The notes under the pieces: generated by a model
Seen by the model: the letters and a program-made list of their open reading frames with translations, nothing else
What the model was told of the DNA's origin: nothing
The model's database searches: none
Shown: positions 14,001 through 26,251 of the stretch, piece after piece
How positions within the stretch are numbered: the first letter of the stretch is position 1
Layout: every line of letters starts with the position of its first letter
DNA from: Blastomyces gilchristii SLH14081
Taxonomy: Eukaryota > Ascomycota > Eurotiomycetes > Onygenales > Ajellomycetaceae
Assembly: GCF_000003855.2 (NCBI RefSeq)
Contig: NW_003101659.1
Coordinates: forward strand, 151,475 to 215,474
Direction: 5' to 3'
DNA length: 64,000 nucleotides
Translations under genes and position numbers: made by a program

Positions 14001-14250
14001 TGCGACAGATACCGCTCAATATCAGTATCTCGATACAAGTTTATATATTACTAACAAGAAGCCATACAGCTTAGGCGTTTGTCTATTCAGCAGAAGGATA
14101 TGCTTGAGATCTTTCCACATATTGTCAGCCTGATTCACACATTCCACAAGTAAAAGGGATGACGGCGGTACCTTCCAGCCCAGCTACACGATTCCTCTGC
14201 AAATCAGAGCCAATTGCCCCCAGCGCATCCTTGAGGCTTACTTCCTTCAT
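5069..14250 (-). CDS. TEL1: PI3K-like checkpoint kinase Tel1 (ATM)
   Basis: Nine exons: 14172-14250, 14056-14110, 12641-13999, 12246-12586, 7741-12196, 7288-7678, 6170-7231, 5159-6116, 5069-5088; about 2,906 aa. The C-terminal kinase domain shows [24 protein letters not shown] (catalytic loop), [11 protein letters not shown] (DFG-equivalent DLG) and [15 protein letters not shown] Lys-rich linker and the FATC domain follow. The FATC end is split: a 70-nt intron (GTTAGT...CTTAG) leads to a 20-nt last exon giving the terminal CGWAAYA. The N-terminus [10 protein letters not shown] starts the Tel1/TAN region. The middle is the helical HEAT/FAT array. Exon 4 has two usable donors (ending at 12255 or 12246), three residues apart. 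Role: DNA double-strand-break and telomere signalling in the nucleus. Divergent from NUP192. Confidence 0.93.
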
Positions 14251-14735
14251 TGCTCCCTACGGTAGCTGCATAAAAATGGGTTGAGCAGTTGGTACGTGTG
14301 AACCATCCCACAGTAGCGGGGAGTTTAGGGATGGAGTAGTAAATAAATAAAGCGTCCCGTTCCTGAGTTCCTGAAGGGCATAGGAACTGGAGCATTGGAC
14401 AAATGTCCCGTCGCCATGGAAGAGAAGCGCTATTTACACCAGACAAGGCGGTAGGACGTTGTGGTGTGCTAGAGCCGAGCAGCAAGTCGGCCGTTTGTCC
14501 AGCGTGCTGCTAGCTAATAATCCGGAAATAATATTTGTATTTAAATAACTTCCGGCAGGGTTGGGTTGCGCTGAGCCGCACGACGAAAGCTCGGGCCTCC
14601 TCAGTCGGTATTTAAGTTAAATAAACTAAATAACTAGCTAACGTTTCCGGGTCGCGTCCTGCTCAACCAACCAACAATTCATTCGTTCCGCAACACACCT
14701 TCGACAAGAGAACCTCTTGCCCATCCCTCTCCACA
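14251..14735. promoter_or_regulatory. Shared divergent promoter of TEL1 and NUP192
   Basis: The two start codons (14250 on -, 14736 on +) face away across 485 bp. The stretch has an AT-rich core (about 14515-14640) with no clear TATA box oriented to either gene, and no other gene is visible. Co-regulation is inference only. Confidence 0.5.
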
Positions 14736-17700
14736 ATGGATGGCGGTGACGAGCTGGATAGCCTGAGGGGCCTGTACCAGGACCTTTCTGCGCTGTCCAG
14801 GTCTGCTCTTCCGAACGTCGATAGACTCGTTTTTGAGCTGGAGGCAACCGTTCAAGACTTCAGAAAACTTCTCGACAAGCCGCCAAAGAAAAACGAAAGC
14901 CGCCAATCCGTACTCTCCGGTACTATACAAAGTTTTCTCTGCTTGAGCTCTGCTTGAGCTCTGCTTTAGCTTCGAGCTTTAACGCTAATTTCATTGTAAA
15001 ATAGGCAAAATCACAGTCAACGATGTCGAATACTCTGTCAACGAACAATTCCAGCAGGACGTATTGCAAGTGGCAGATGCCCTGGATGTGGACGAAATAG
15101 AGGCAGCCGGTTATTTCTTGCGAGCGCAAGATGATGCAAAAAAATTAGACCGTCCGCCAGTTATGTGCACAATAATACGCTTTCACGAACGTCGATCGTT
15201 TCTTCTTGAATGCCTACGCTTAGTCCTGTCTGAGTCTTTCGAGGTTGAGAGGGAAGGCACACAGGCCATCATGCAGGATATTGTTGCGAAAATTCTCGAA
15301 ATTCAAAATGGCCCCTTGCGAAATGCGTCCCTCTTCGCTAGAAAATGCATGGATTCTATGGCTGATATCGAAAAGTGGCTGGCGCGATTGTGCGATCTAG
15401 CCCAGAAGGCCACAATTGTTGGACAAGCTCAGGAATCAGATATTGAAATTATAGAATATCAGCGCACCAGCCTTGGGAAGGAACATGAGTCGATTGGTGC
15501 GATAATCTGCTATCTTTTCAAGGGCACTTTCACCAGCTCCGAAGATCTCCGCATACTACTGGACCGGCTAAGGAAGCTGGATAAATTCGACATGATATTA
15601 GTCCATTATATCCCAGCAATAATCTCATCGGTATCTCAGTACGGCTCTCCTGAAGGTTCGGGATCTCTTCGTGATGCAAGATCCCTGCATCAGGCCATTA
15701 CATCTTCCAAAGATCCTCAGGACTGGGCTCTGACACAATTCCATGCTGCTACAACGGCATTCTGGCTTGCTGAATACGCGGGCTGGTATTTTGAATCCGG
15801 CCCTGCATCTCCCCTTCAAGGCGTTAGCCCCGAGAAGGAGGCCGCAGATCTCTCTAAATCTTTTATTACGGCGCTTGACGATGGGGCCTTGGAGTTTATG
15901 CTGCAGGTCTGTGGCGGAGTCAGCCAGAACGAGTGGCGTGATCCAGCAAGAACCGAGTTGGTTAACCTGCTCCTCAAGGATAGTACACCCTTGACAGTGG
16001 AACCGGACTCGTCTTCTCCGTACTTTTATGCATTACTCATGGAGCACTTCGAGATATTTATCGAATCTCTCATTGCTAATATGCCGGATGCCATCAGAAC
16101 ACTGAAGTCCGAGGAAGATATTCAGCGTTTGGACCAAATAACGGCTCTGCGGGAAGGCCTAACCTCAAACTTGCACCGCGGCCCCATTGAAACACGCATG
16201 CATTTTGAAACATTGCTTGTGATAATGGCGTTTGCATTTGAACATAGGGTGGAGGCTGCGCAGGCATTTTGGACGGATCCAGAAGGAAATTTGTACGGAT
16301 TTCTCCTATGGGCGTCGAAACGTCAAACTGTTCCTCGGGCGAGTGGCTTTTGTGAGATGCTTTGCTCCATCTCGGAAGGAGAAGAAAATTCTTTATCGGC
16401 ACACAAATTCCTGTTAGATGAGGACAAAACCTCTGCGAAATTCAGGAGATCCACCTCGATGAGCTGGATTCAAATGATTGATGAACTACAGCTCTACGCT
16501 ACTAAAGCTACGGAACGACCTGCAGCGGCACCTCCGTCAGTTTTTCGTATTCGGAAACTCGAGCCGGCCGAAATAGATGAACCTGAAAGTCCAGTGATGC
16601 TTACCTCGTACCTGAGGCTCATCAGCCACTTGTGTAAACAGAACTCGGAAATCCGGGAATGGATACTGCAACACCCAACTCTAAATCTTGTCAACATTCT
16701 TCTAACCCTATGTGACGCCCCCATTCCAGGTCACCTAAGATCCAGCATATTTGTCACTTTGCGGTTTCTGATGGTGGACAGGACATCGCTCCATGGAAAC
16801 GAGATGTGGATTGCCCTTGACCAATGGATTTCCGGTTCAGGCTCCCAAACTTCTGCTCTCGCAAAAGTGCCCCTTGCAGCGAATTCGCCTGGATGGAACG
16901 AACGCCATGCCTTCCAAAAAATAACAGAAACTTTTGATCAAACTTTTTCCTTTGTTGAGCTCCTAGATACGCTAGCATCTCCTCCCATCGATTTGATGAA
17001 TTCGCAGCTCTCTCTCCCATTTCCAGAATCATTAGGGTCTTCTTACCGAATGCCTGGCATAGAGCCCTATATCGACTTCGTCATCGGCCAAGCACTCGCT
17101 ACTAGATGTATTGACCTTCATGAACCCCAGACTCGCCATCTACAATTGGCGTGCTTCAATTTTATCGTCACCTGTATTCAAAATTTTAACGAACACCTTA
17201 TTTCAATCGTAAGCCAATCCTCTGTTCCACTAGATTCCGGCTTACGGTCCTCTTCGCTAAACGCATACATTCGATTGCATCCATTCGCGAGAGTGATGGA
17301 GTGGTTATTTAACGAGGATGTTCTAAAGGCGATATTTGCAGCTGCCCATCAAAACATTGATGATGTGGCGAGGGCTATGTCTGATTCAATTATCCTTCGA
17401 TCTTTGCTCCGCGGCATTGACGTTATGAACCTTATTATGGACCACCAGTCGACCTACTTCGATATCGTACGCCCGTTGATTAAATCTCAATCCAGACAAG
17501 CTGCAACTACTGTGGCCAACTCGTCCCTTGCATCGTTCGAAGACAGCGTCATTGGTAATCTTCGTGTAGTCACGGATTTATGCCTCTATTGCGGCACTGG
17601 TCACCCGCAATTAACTCTCGCTTCGCTGGCGCTTTTGGAGAAATTATCAAGCTCGCGGAAGTTAAACAAAGCTACTTCATCCACATTATCCCGTTGGCAG

Positions 17701-20040
17701 GCATCAAATCAGATAGTGGAGCTATTGAACACCGATGTCGAGGCAGATCGCATCGCCCGCTCCCTGGCCTCGCAAATGGGGATTGATATACGCGAACTAG
17801 AAAGCGGCCCTGGATCTGCCGGTTATCTTATCAAGCTAGGACTTGTGAACTTACTGGACCGCTGTCTTAGTATCAACCCTGAAAAGCCAAGTATGGCTCA
17901 CTTACTTCTAGGGTTTTCTTGCCTCGGAAACACTCTTGATATCGCAGGAGGAAGTTTGTTCCAAGATCAAATGTCGCTTTTGCATGCTATCATCGAACTT
18001 GCCCGGAGCTACCCTATCGAGGTAGGTGGAACCATAGTGGATTGGATGGTGCATCTAAAAGAAGCGAGTTTCCGAGTGCTTCGGCATCTCTGGTCTTCGA
18101 AATTGTCATCAGCTCTGGTGCTACCAGAACTTCATAACAGGGGTTTCCTTGTTTCCCTCTTTTCAACTCAACCTCCTGTTGGTCCAGAGACCCTTTGGAA
18201 TAATTTGCAAACTTCCGATCCAGAGTTTTGGTACTTGGCGTCATCTGCTTCGCTCTCAGAGTTCCTTAGCTATCGAAGCATGCTTTTTGACTACGCTGTC
18301 ACAGAAATTCGCTCCATTTCGAACCACGGGGCCCCGTCTCTGCAGAGGGATACCCTAGGCACCTTACTGGGAAGCTCCGTCGATGAAAGCAATCGTTCTT
18401 TTACCCATGCCTCCTTCTTTGATCTTTTTGACTTCGCAGATTTGGACATAGACGACATAAAACCCCCACCCAATATGAAATTCTTTCACGACATTAACCT
18501 AGATATTTGCGCCAAGCCTCAGGGCGATGGTACTTTGATCCTTTACGACCTTGATAGTGTGAGAGAGCTTCTTGACTTCACAAAGCAAGATTTTCTGCAA
18601 GCCGGACTGGTGACGGCGCAAGATGAGGAACAACTCGTGGCCGAACGAGAGAGTATATTGCTCTTCCTCCACGCCCATAATCAAAGTAGGAAGATTCGAG
18701 TAAACCGCTGCTCAGCTGTCCGATCGTGGGCCGAACTTGCAACCACGATCATCGTTATGTGCGATATGGACGCAGGTCAAAGATCGATGTTGATATTGCA
18801 CATCCTGCAGGTTATTCTTCCGAAACTCGAGAGCTCTGTCGTAGATAATACGTCAGAGGCCATTGAATTAGGGCGTTTGGCGGAATCATTGCTAGAAAAG
18901 CTTGGTTCTGGTCCTTCCACCGAAAGTTCCAACAAGGGAGCTGATATCATAGACGAACGACTTTACCATCTCTTCCAAACATGTCTTTGTGGGATCCCTC
19001 TGGCTCTCGAAAACAGCCCCTTGAGAGAATGTCTTTACAACATATGCTCTCAATACTTATCGCGCATTACCCGCAATGGATCCGAACACAAGCGCTTTGG
19101 AAACCACTCACAACAGGTTGTCAAGGCTTCTGGTTCATCGCTCGTAGAGGTTGTGTGTGACGATGCTTATTCAGGACAAGAAACCTGCAGAATATCCGCC
19201 CTGCTCTTACTGAATCTTCTTGCTGTTCTTGATCGCCAGCAGTCTTCATCTCTACTCATAGATCTGATTGCCCAATCGAACCATCTCGCCATGTTTGTAG
19301 ATGTTGTCGGAGCGATACCCTCAGAGTTCCGCAATGCACCAGCCAGTGGTAAGTTAATATGTGCCTTCTCTTCGATATCACGCCTAGCCCGTTGCTTTCC
19401 GCCGTCTAACATCATATTTTTCAGAAACTTCGCGTCTACTGGTTTACTACGATGCCCATTTATCATTACTTCAGCAGCTTTCTCAGTCACGACTTGGAGC
19501 AGAGCGCATATTGGATGCGGGCTTGTTCCAAGCTATTAAAGAGTCCCAGCTTTTTGCTACTGACCCTGATATTGGAATCGGTAAAAGTCGTCTTCACCTT
19601 TAAACTATGATGTGATACCTGACTCAATAAATTTCAGATATCGACAACCCAGACGCTCTCCGGAAATATTATGACCTGCTTCTCGCTGTGATGCGCGTGG
19701 TTGTATCAGCCGTTTTTGCGCGTGGCTTACACAACCAACAGGTATTTGACCAAACGCGCACTTTCCTTTCAGGAAATCGACAAAGCATGGTTGGAATATT
19801 TAAGCGGTATGCAAAAATCGGTGGACTGGATAGAGGGGAGGCTAGTGAAACTCTGGATGACCTAGTTAAATCATATGTCGCACTAATTGATGCTGTTGGA
19901 TTTCTTGAAGTAAGTCTCCCTTCTCCTTCTTTTCTTTTCTGCTATTTGCTTGCTGAGAGAGGGATATTGATGCCAACTATTTGCCTCAGTTCGAGGAAGA
20001 GCAGTCGACTGAAAGATCAGGAACGATGTTATTTTCGTAG
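14736..20040 (+). CDS. NUP192: Inner-ring nucleoporin Nup192/Nup205
   Basis: Exons 14736-14919, 15005-19348, 19425-19580, 19638-19909 and 19990-20040; phases agree and give 1,668 aa, near the usual 1,650-1,750 aa of fungal Nup192. The protein is an uninterrupted all-helical repeat without FG motifs, signal peptide or membrane segment. Diagnostic stretches are DVLQVADALDVDEIEAAGYF near residues 80-100, WALTQFHAATTAFWLAEYAG near 290, and the C-terminal helices QVFDQTRTFLSGNRQSMVGI. The last exon encodes only 16 residues after an 80-nt intron. Family role: an inner-ring scaffold of the nuclear pore that binds Nic96 and Nup53. Named from recognised family pattern and size; no search was possible. 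Confidence 0.85.
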
Positions 20041-20655
20041 ATGTCCGTATGTCTGTACAACAGTTCGAGGGCCCGCTAGAGGTTCCTGTGGAGGAGGCAT
20101 TTAGAATAGGATAAAAAACTTACATGATAGCTCTGGTGGCCTTTCTGTCCCAAGCTCTGTCATTTCTTCCCCCCCTTTTAATTGCGTTGCTTGCTAGCAA
20201 TCAGCAAAATATGATGTGTAATAAATAAGAGGCAAATCTGGTGCAAAGAACTGGCATTACTTCTATATGCGGTTTGATGAGCAAACATATAAGTCATCTT
20301 CCATCTTCTTTCATCTCTCTTCTTTCTCATCATCTTCTATCATTGCATCCATCAAAGCTTCACAAATCTGCACTGGCTGGTATCCATCCCATCTCTTTAT
20401 TTTTGCCAGTGGGAGCTCTCAATCGCCTCGGCCAATCGGAGCGCTACAGCTATCTCCGTCTGGCGGTTAAGGTCAACAACGTCAAAACTGCATCTCTAAA
20501 GCCTCCCTCTCAAGAACCTCGGATTGCATTTCCAACCCGTTAGAAGAGGTAACATATTCACACTATTATGATTATGCCCTTTTCTGGACCCTTTGTTTGA
20601 TTTTATGACCAAGGCTAAGATCTGATGGACTTTGGATATCAATCGAGAAAAATAG
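20041..20655. other. Intergenic region NUP192-CUL4
   Basis: 3' UTR of NUP192 and leader/promoter of CUL4. The leader is pyrimidine-rich around 20280-20350. No additional gene is supported. Confidence 0.55.
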
Positions 20656-23600
20656 ATGCAGCATTCTACTAGGCCTGCACCGAGGGGCGGGAACAACAAG
20701 TCTGTAGGCAAGCGGAAACATACTGACCAAGACCCTGAACACCGCGAGGACCTGGCACGAAAACAGACGACTATAACGGACTTGTTTGAGAACGGTGGGA
20801 ATAACGTATCCAAAAACGGTAGAGTGGAGCTTCTGTCACCCAACTCCAAGCGCGTGAGGCAAGATATATCGCATCCCCAAACCGCAGCCGCTTCCACCTC
20901 CACCTCCCCCCACCAACCCATCGCAGTCGAGAAGATGTACACATTCCCACAGAACAATACCGATTTGAAATCACCTACTAGTACAGCTGGACTGAATCCA
21001 TCGCCTTCGAATTCAAATGGTGCCACCCAGACGACATCGCGCGCCTTCAATTGCATGGCAAGGCCCAGCAACTTCACGCCACACACGGGAGCTAAGAAGC
21101 TCGTTGTCAAAAATCTACGGGCCATACCGCGTCTGGATCAGGATCTATATTTCGAAAAGGTCTGGTCGCAACTGGACTCCGCTTTGACGGCAATCCTCAC
21201 AGGTCAGAAGCCAGAACAGTCGCTTGAGGAGCTTTACAGATGGGCTGAGAATGTATGCCGGCAAGGGAAGGCTGCGGTTCTGGCCAAAAGACTGCAAGTC
21301 CGCTGCGAGGAACACGTATCCAGGACTTCCCTAAAGACCCTACTAGCGAGAGCCGCGGACGGTAATGACGTTGATATCTTGAAATCGGTTGAGGAAGCTT
21401 GGTCTACTTGGAATACCCGTTTGGTATGTGGTTCTCTTCCCACGATCAAGTTCTGCGTGATACAAATATTGACTATTCGCCGTCCTAGGTTATAATACGT
21501 TCCATTTTCTACTACTTAGACCAATCCTTCCTACTCCATTCAGCAGACAACCCAGTCATTTACGAGATGGGCTTAATCCAATTCCGCAAGGCGATCTTCT
21601 CCAACGATATACTGCGACCTCGAATCTTGCAAGGGGCTTGCCAACTGATCGAACTTGACAGGGAGGAAGACAGCTCGGCAGTTGACCCGAACTTACTCAG
21701 GCGTGCCATCAAACTATTTCATGACCTGGGTGTCTACAAGAAGCATTTCGAACCATGCATGCTTCAAGCCTCAGACAAATACATCGCTAGTTGGGCTGGT
21801 AAGCAAGCATCTCATTGTGGGCTTGCCACCTACGTGGAAAGATGTCATCTCCTGGCCGACCGTGAGATGGCTAGGTGTGATCTATTCGCACTGGATAGGA
21901 GTACCAAACAAAGCATCTCTCAAATGCTAGATCGTTATTTGGTTTCAGACCACACCAATCTCCTAATTAAGGAGGATGATATCATCGAACTTCTAAGCAA
22001 GAATGACAAAGCTCCTCTGGAACAGTTATACACGCTACTCCAACGACAAGATCTGGGGCCTAAAGTGAAACCAGCATTCTCCGCGTATATTATTAGAGAA
22101 GGGTCTGGTATCGTATTTGATCAGGAGAACGAAGATAAGATGGTTGTGAGGCTCTTGAAATTCAAGGAAAATTTGGACAAAATATGGAAGGATGCGTTCC
22201 ACAAAGATGAAGCCTTAGGCCATAGTCTTCGAGAGGCCTTCGAGAAGTTTATCAATGAAACAAAGCAGACAGGGTCGAGCTGGGGTACTGATAACCCAAA
22301 ACCCGGCGAAATGATCGCAAAATACGTTGATATGCTACTTAGAGGAGGTGTCAAGGCTATCCATGGCCTGGATGGAGAATCAAAGAGCGGGAGCGCAGCC
22401 TTGGTTGATGAAGATGCGGAAATCAACCAAAAGTTGGACCAGGTTTTGGATCTTTTCCGTTTCGTCCATGGGAAAGCTGTTTTCGAAGCCTTCTACAAAA
22501 ACGACCTTGCCCGTCGTCTTCTTATGGGTAGAAGCGCCAGTGATGAAGCCGAAAAGAGCATGCTTGCACGACTCAGATCAGGTTCGTATATTACAGTCCT
22601 CGCCCTAGCCCCTAACAGATATCTTTACTAATAACTCTGAAAACGTCTAGAATGTGGATCGAATTTCACTCATAACCTTGAGTCGATGTTTAAGGACATG
22701 GATCTTGCGCGGGACGAAATGGCCTCGTATAACGCGCTTCTAGGACCAAAGAGAGACAGACCGAAGATGGACCTAAACGTAAACGTTATATCAGCAGCTG
22801 CATGGCCAACATATCCAGATGTGCAGTTGAAAATACCAAAGGACATATCCAGCGCGTTGAATGGTTTCGAGCAGTTCTACAATAACAAGTACAATGGTAG
22901 AAAACTTCACTGGAAACATTCTCTTGCCCACTGTCAGTTAAAGGCGAAGTTTCCGAAGGGGAACAAGGAAATTGTCGTCAGCTCGTTCCAAGCTGTTGTT
23001 CTTCTCCTGTTCAACGATGTGGAGGATGATGCCACTTTGTCATACGTTGAAATCAAGGAAGCTACCGGCCTGTGTAAGTTCTATATATATATATATATAT
23101 ATATATTGTCTTCCCCTATTCTTTCCAAGTTAAAACATCTCACAATGTCACCCTCCCTTTACTATCCGCTTGGCTAACTCCAGCCCTCATCCCAGCTGAT
23201 ATCGAATTGAAACGAACCCTCCAATCCCTGGCCTGCGCCAAATATCGGGTCTTGACAAAGCGCCCAAAGGGCCGAGACATCAACGACGATGACATATTTA
23301 CTTTTAATTCGAACTTCTCGGACCCCAAGATGCGCATCAAAATCAATCAGATCCAACTCAAGGAGTCCAAACAAGAGAACCAGAGCACGCATGAGCGTGT
23401 TGCGGCAGACCGGCATTACGAGACACAGGCAGCCATCGTCCGAATTATGAAAGCACGCAAAGTCATCACACATGCGGAGCTGTTGGTGGAAGTAATTAAT
23501 AAAACGAAGAGCAGAGGTGTGCTGGAGCCTGCTGGGATCAAAACTAATATTGAAAAGTGAGTTTTCTTATAAAAAATGACTCCTCACTGACTCTTTCTAT

Positions 23601-23734
23601 GTCCATCCCCCAGCCGTTGGTCCTTTTGTAATTACCGGGTATAAACTAACGTACGATTCTTCGCTATTTCTAGGCTCATTGAACGGGAATACATAGAACG
23701 GGAAGAAGGAAACAAATACCGATACCTAGCTTGA
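20656..23734 (+). CDS. CUL4: Cullin 4, scaffold of CRL4 ubiquitin ligases
   Basis: Exons 20656-21423, 21489-22581, 22651-23073, 23196-23556 and 23674-23734; 901 aa. The first ~160 residues are disordered and basic, then KLVVKNLRAIPRLDQD starts the cullin repeats, as in CUL4. The cullin homology core carries FRFVHGKAVFEAFYKNDLA, RRLLMGRSASDEAEKSML and LKRTLQSLACAKYRVL. The winged-helix C-terminus has the neddylation segment AAIVRIMKARK, where the Lys of IVRIMK is the expected NEDD8 site. It ends EREYIEREEGNKYRYLA, the family terminus. For intron 3 two acceptors keep frame (23181-23184 and 23192-23195); the second gives ATGLSDIELKR, which matches family length. Near the N-terminus residues 37-44 (QTTITDLF) resemble a PCNA-binding PIP box. 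Confidence 0.93.
23082..23106. repeat. (TA)n microsatellite in CUL4 intron 3
   Basis: About twelve TA units directly after the donor GTAAGT. A likely length-polymorphic tract inside an intron. Confidence 0.9.
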
Positions 23735-23748
23735 AATTGGAATGCTCG

Positions 23749-23776
<28 letters not shown>
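23749..23776. repeat. Homopolymer T tract downstream of CUL4
   Basis: 28 consecutive T starting 15 bp after the CUL4 stop codon, in the 3' UTR or just past it. Confidence 0.9.
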
Positions 23777-23779
<3 letters not shown>

Positions 23780-25970
23780 TCTAATTCTGTCTTGGGGGAT
23801 ATCTATGCAGGAGGTTCATTGCTGGAAAACGAATCAACTAAATCTTCATCCATGTCTGTGCCAGACCTTCTCTCCTATTTTATCGAGCTTGTCATTTGAA
23901 ACCCCCCCTTTTTTTTATTTTCCGCGCCTGGTATCGTTTCTTTTTGAATCACGTTGACATACATTTTGAAAGGAAGAAGCAAGAAGGCGAACGACAATCT
24001 CGCGCTACTAATGATGATAATGATGATGAACCCACCTTCCCACTACTTTTTTAGTATTTCTTTTTTGTCGTTCTTTGATATTGCTTCTTTCGCTTGCGCA
24101 TAACAGGATGGGAGCATAATGGAATGAGGGCGCTTGTGAGAAAATAGTTTCGGAAGAGCGGCAGTTACGGGATTTGGGATGCATGAAAGTTCTGGATGTG
24201 TTCCTCGTTTGTTTGTTTGAAGCATCCCCTTTTGCCTCTTTTGTTTGTCTCTTTCGTTTTCCTCTCATTCAGATTCCCACGCATTTTATTCCCACCATTT
24301 CTGGGATAGAAAATTTTTCTCCAAATCGATTGAACGATGTCCAGATTTATACACACCACCACTTGCATAACCACACCACCGCTAGTAAAAATCGAGTTTA
24401 GCTCAATAATCGACTTTCCATCAATTAATACGTAAAAAAACTAGAAAGCTTATGTTCACAAAGAAATCACTGCTTGCCCATCTGCCATCACTGCGGTGGC
24501 AGAGGGGTCTACAGTAGAGGGTAGCAGTACTGCACCTCCTCATTCCTTCTTCTCAGGGGCTGTAGGATGTGATCAGCTTATGAGCCGAGAGTCTACTACT
24601 GTACATGTAAGGCTCCTTCACACACAAACGCTACCGGCTCAAATTGCTGGGGAATAAACAATACTCCACATATCTATCCACTTTATGTCATAAGTCACAG
24701 GAGGAGAGGTCGAAAACGGAGTTGTGGAGTAGTCGAGTGCCCTCTATAGATACCTGAGAGAAGCGGGAGTGAACAATAGTATTGAGAGGTGTTCTTTACG
24801 CTGCCAAACCAGAAGCAACATAGTTGACTACTCGTGGACAAGTTTATTGTGATCAGATGAATGTTTTCGGCGCTGTCCAGATTTACTAGGGGGTTGGATC
24901 TATATATAGCGGTTCTCGAAGAGTTCCATGCGCCGGAAATGCCTAAAATGGCAATCCGATAGGCGATGTTCTACGGATGGGGCTCTGTGACGCGTTCGTC
25001 ACGTCAAAACATCAGGAATTCCAAGTTCATACAAAAAACTCCATGTGCTTTGGCCTTCATGTGGCTTTCCCTAGCTTTTCCCTGTGCAGTGTGACGCGTC
25101 TGGCTGTTTTCGGCTCTCCCCTCTCCCCTCTCTCCCTCGTATTGTCTACGCTTCTATCCCTTTTGTCACACTTAAAACCGAATATAATATATATATTGCT
25201 CGTCGGAGTCTATGTATATGGTGATACAGTAACTAGCACAGCTCTCAAGAGCCCTCGGCCGAGAATTCCATCGTATCGGGAGACCGACATCGGTTCATTA
25301 TTGTACTGAATCTCTCGATCAATTGTAATAATACGACAACAATGTCAAGAATGCTCGACTGGACCGGACTTGATTCCATTCTCCCCCCAGTGGCAACCCG
25401 CAAATTCATCCCACTTGCCTTCCAGTGTTGACTAAGCAGGCCGTACCCCCACCAAACGCGGGCTCCAGCTGAAGCGGCGTATCTGACAGTACAGCAATTA
25501 ATTACACCGTAGCTCAAAAATACCGGCAATGAAAGGTGCTGCCGTGCCAAGACTCCGCGTCTCTGCTGCGTTACCGGCGCAAAACGGCTTTCTGCGCGCG
25601 AAACGGCCGAGGATATTTATATTGCTCAGGCCGCCAGTGACATCGGGGCTATCACAAGCGCATATAAGTGCCCAATATCAAGACTTTCGAGACCAGGTAT
25701 GGAACAATAATAATGCAGGGGTTTCTCGGGACCGTTCTTGGCTGTATCGTACATACCATACAACTTAGCAACCCTGCTCTGATAAAACACTGAGGAAGCT
25801 ATAGGTAGTGTGGGGGGAGGATTGGGCATCCGCATCCCAGCGTATGTATGTTATGCGCGGGAAGTATTACACCAAGTATTCTTGGGTGACTGTGGGGGTA
25901 TGATTCGAGGGCTGATATTGCATGGTGTCTGCTGGGTTCGATATAAGAATAACAATACAAGAAGATCCCC

Positions 25971-26035
25971 GTCCTCTTCCCCTCCTCCAGCCCCTCTCCT
26001 CCTCCTCCTCCTCCTCTTCGTCTTGCTCTTCCTTT
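25971..26035 (+). promoter_or_regulatory. CT-rich core promoter/leader of the dihydroxyacetone kinase gene
   Basis: Pyrimidine tract with repeated CTC/CTT triplets, 215-280 bp before the start codon. Such tracts commonly lie just upstream of the transcription start in highly expressed fungal genes. Confidence 0.5.
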
Positions 26036-26251
26036 CAACTCGCGCACTCTTTTATACCCTCTTCCATTCTCTATATTTCTCTAATAATTGTTTGTGCCTG
26101 GTTTTGCTCTTACTTGTGCTGTAATTCAAATACCCTTGCGGCTTACTGTTGCTCCTTGCCTCCGCGAATCTGGTCAGGTCAAGGACATCAAAAAATTACT
26201 TGTCCCCCCTCCATATAGAGAGCAGACCAAGACCCCAATTCTACCTTCAAA

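Larger units (their letters stand above)
23735..26251. other. Long gene-free region between CUL4 and dihydroxyacetone kinase
   Basis: 2.5 kb with no frame that looks like protein. It holds T-rich runs (23749-23776, 23906-23918), a palindrome-like CTGCCATCACTGCGGTGGCAG near 24481-24501, and a long CT-rich stretch just before the kinase gene. Its size is unusual for this window, where most gaps are 0.4-1 kb, so a long promoter or noncoding transcript is possible but unproven. Confidence 0.45.

Noticed and set aside
25529..25768. 80-codon + frame in the dihydroxyacetone kinase upstream region
   Set aside because: No motif, no conservation clue, no splice or promoter support.
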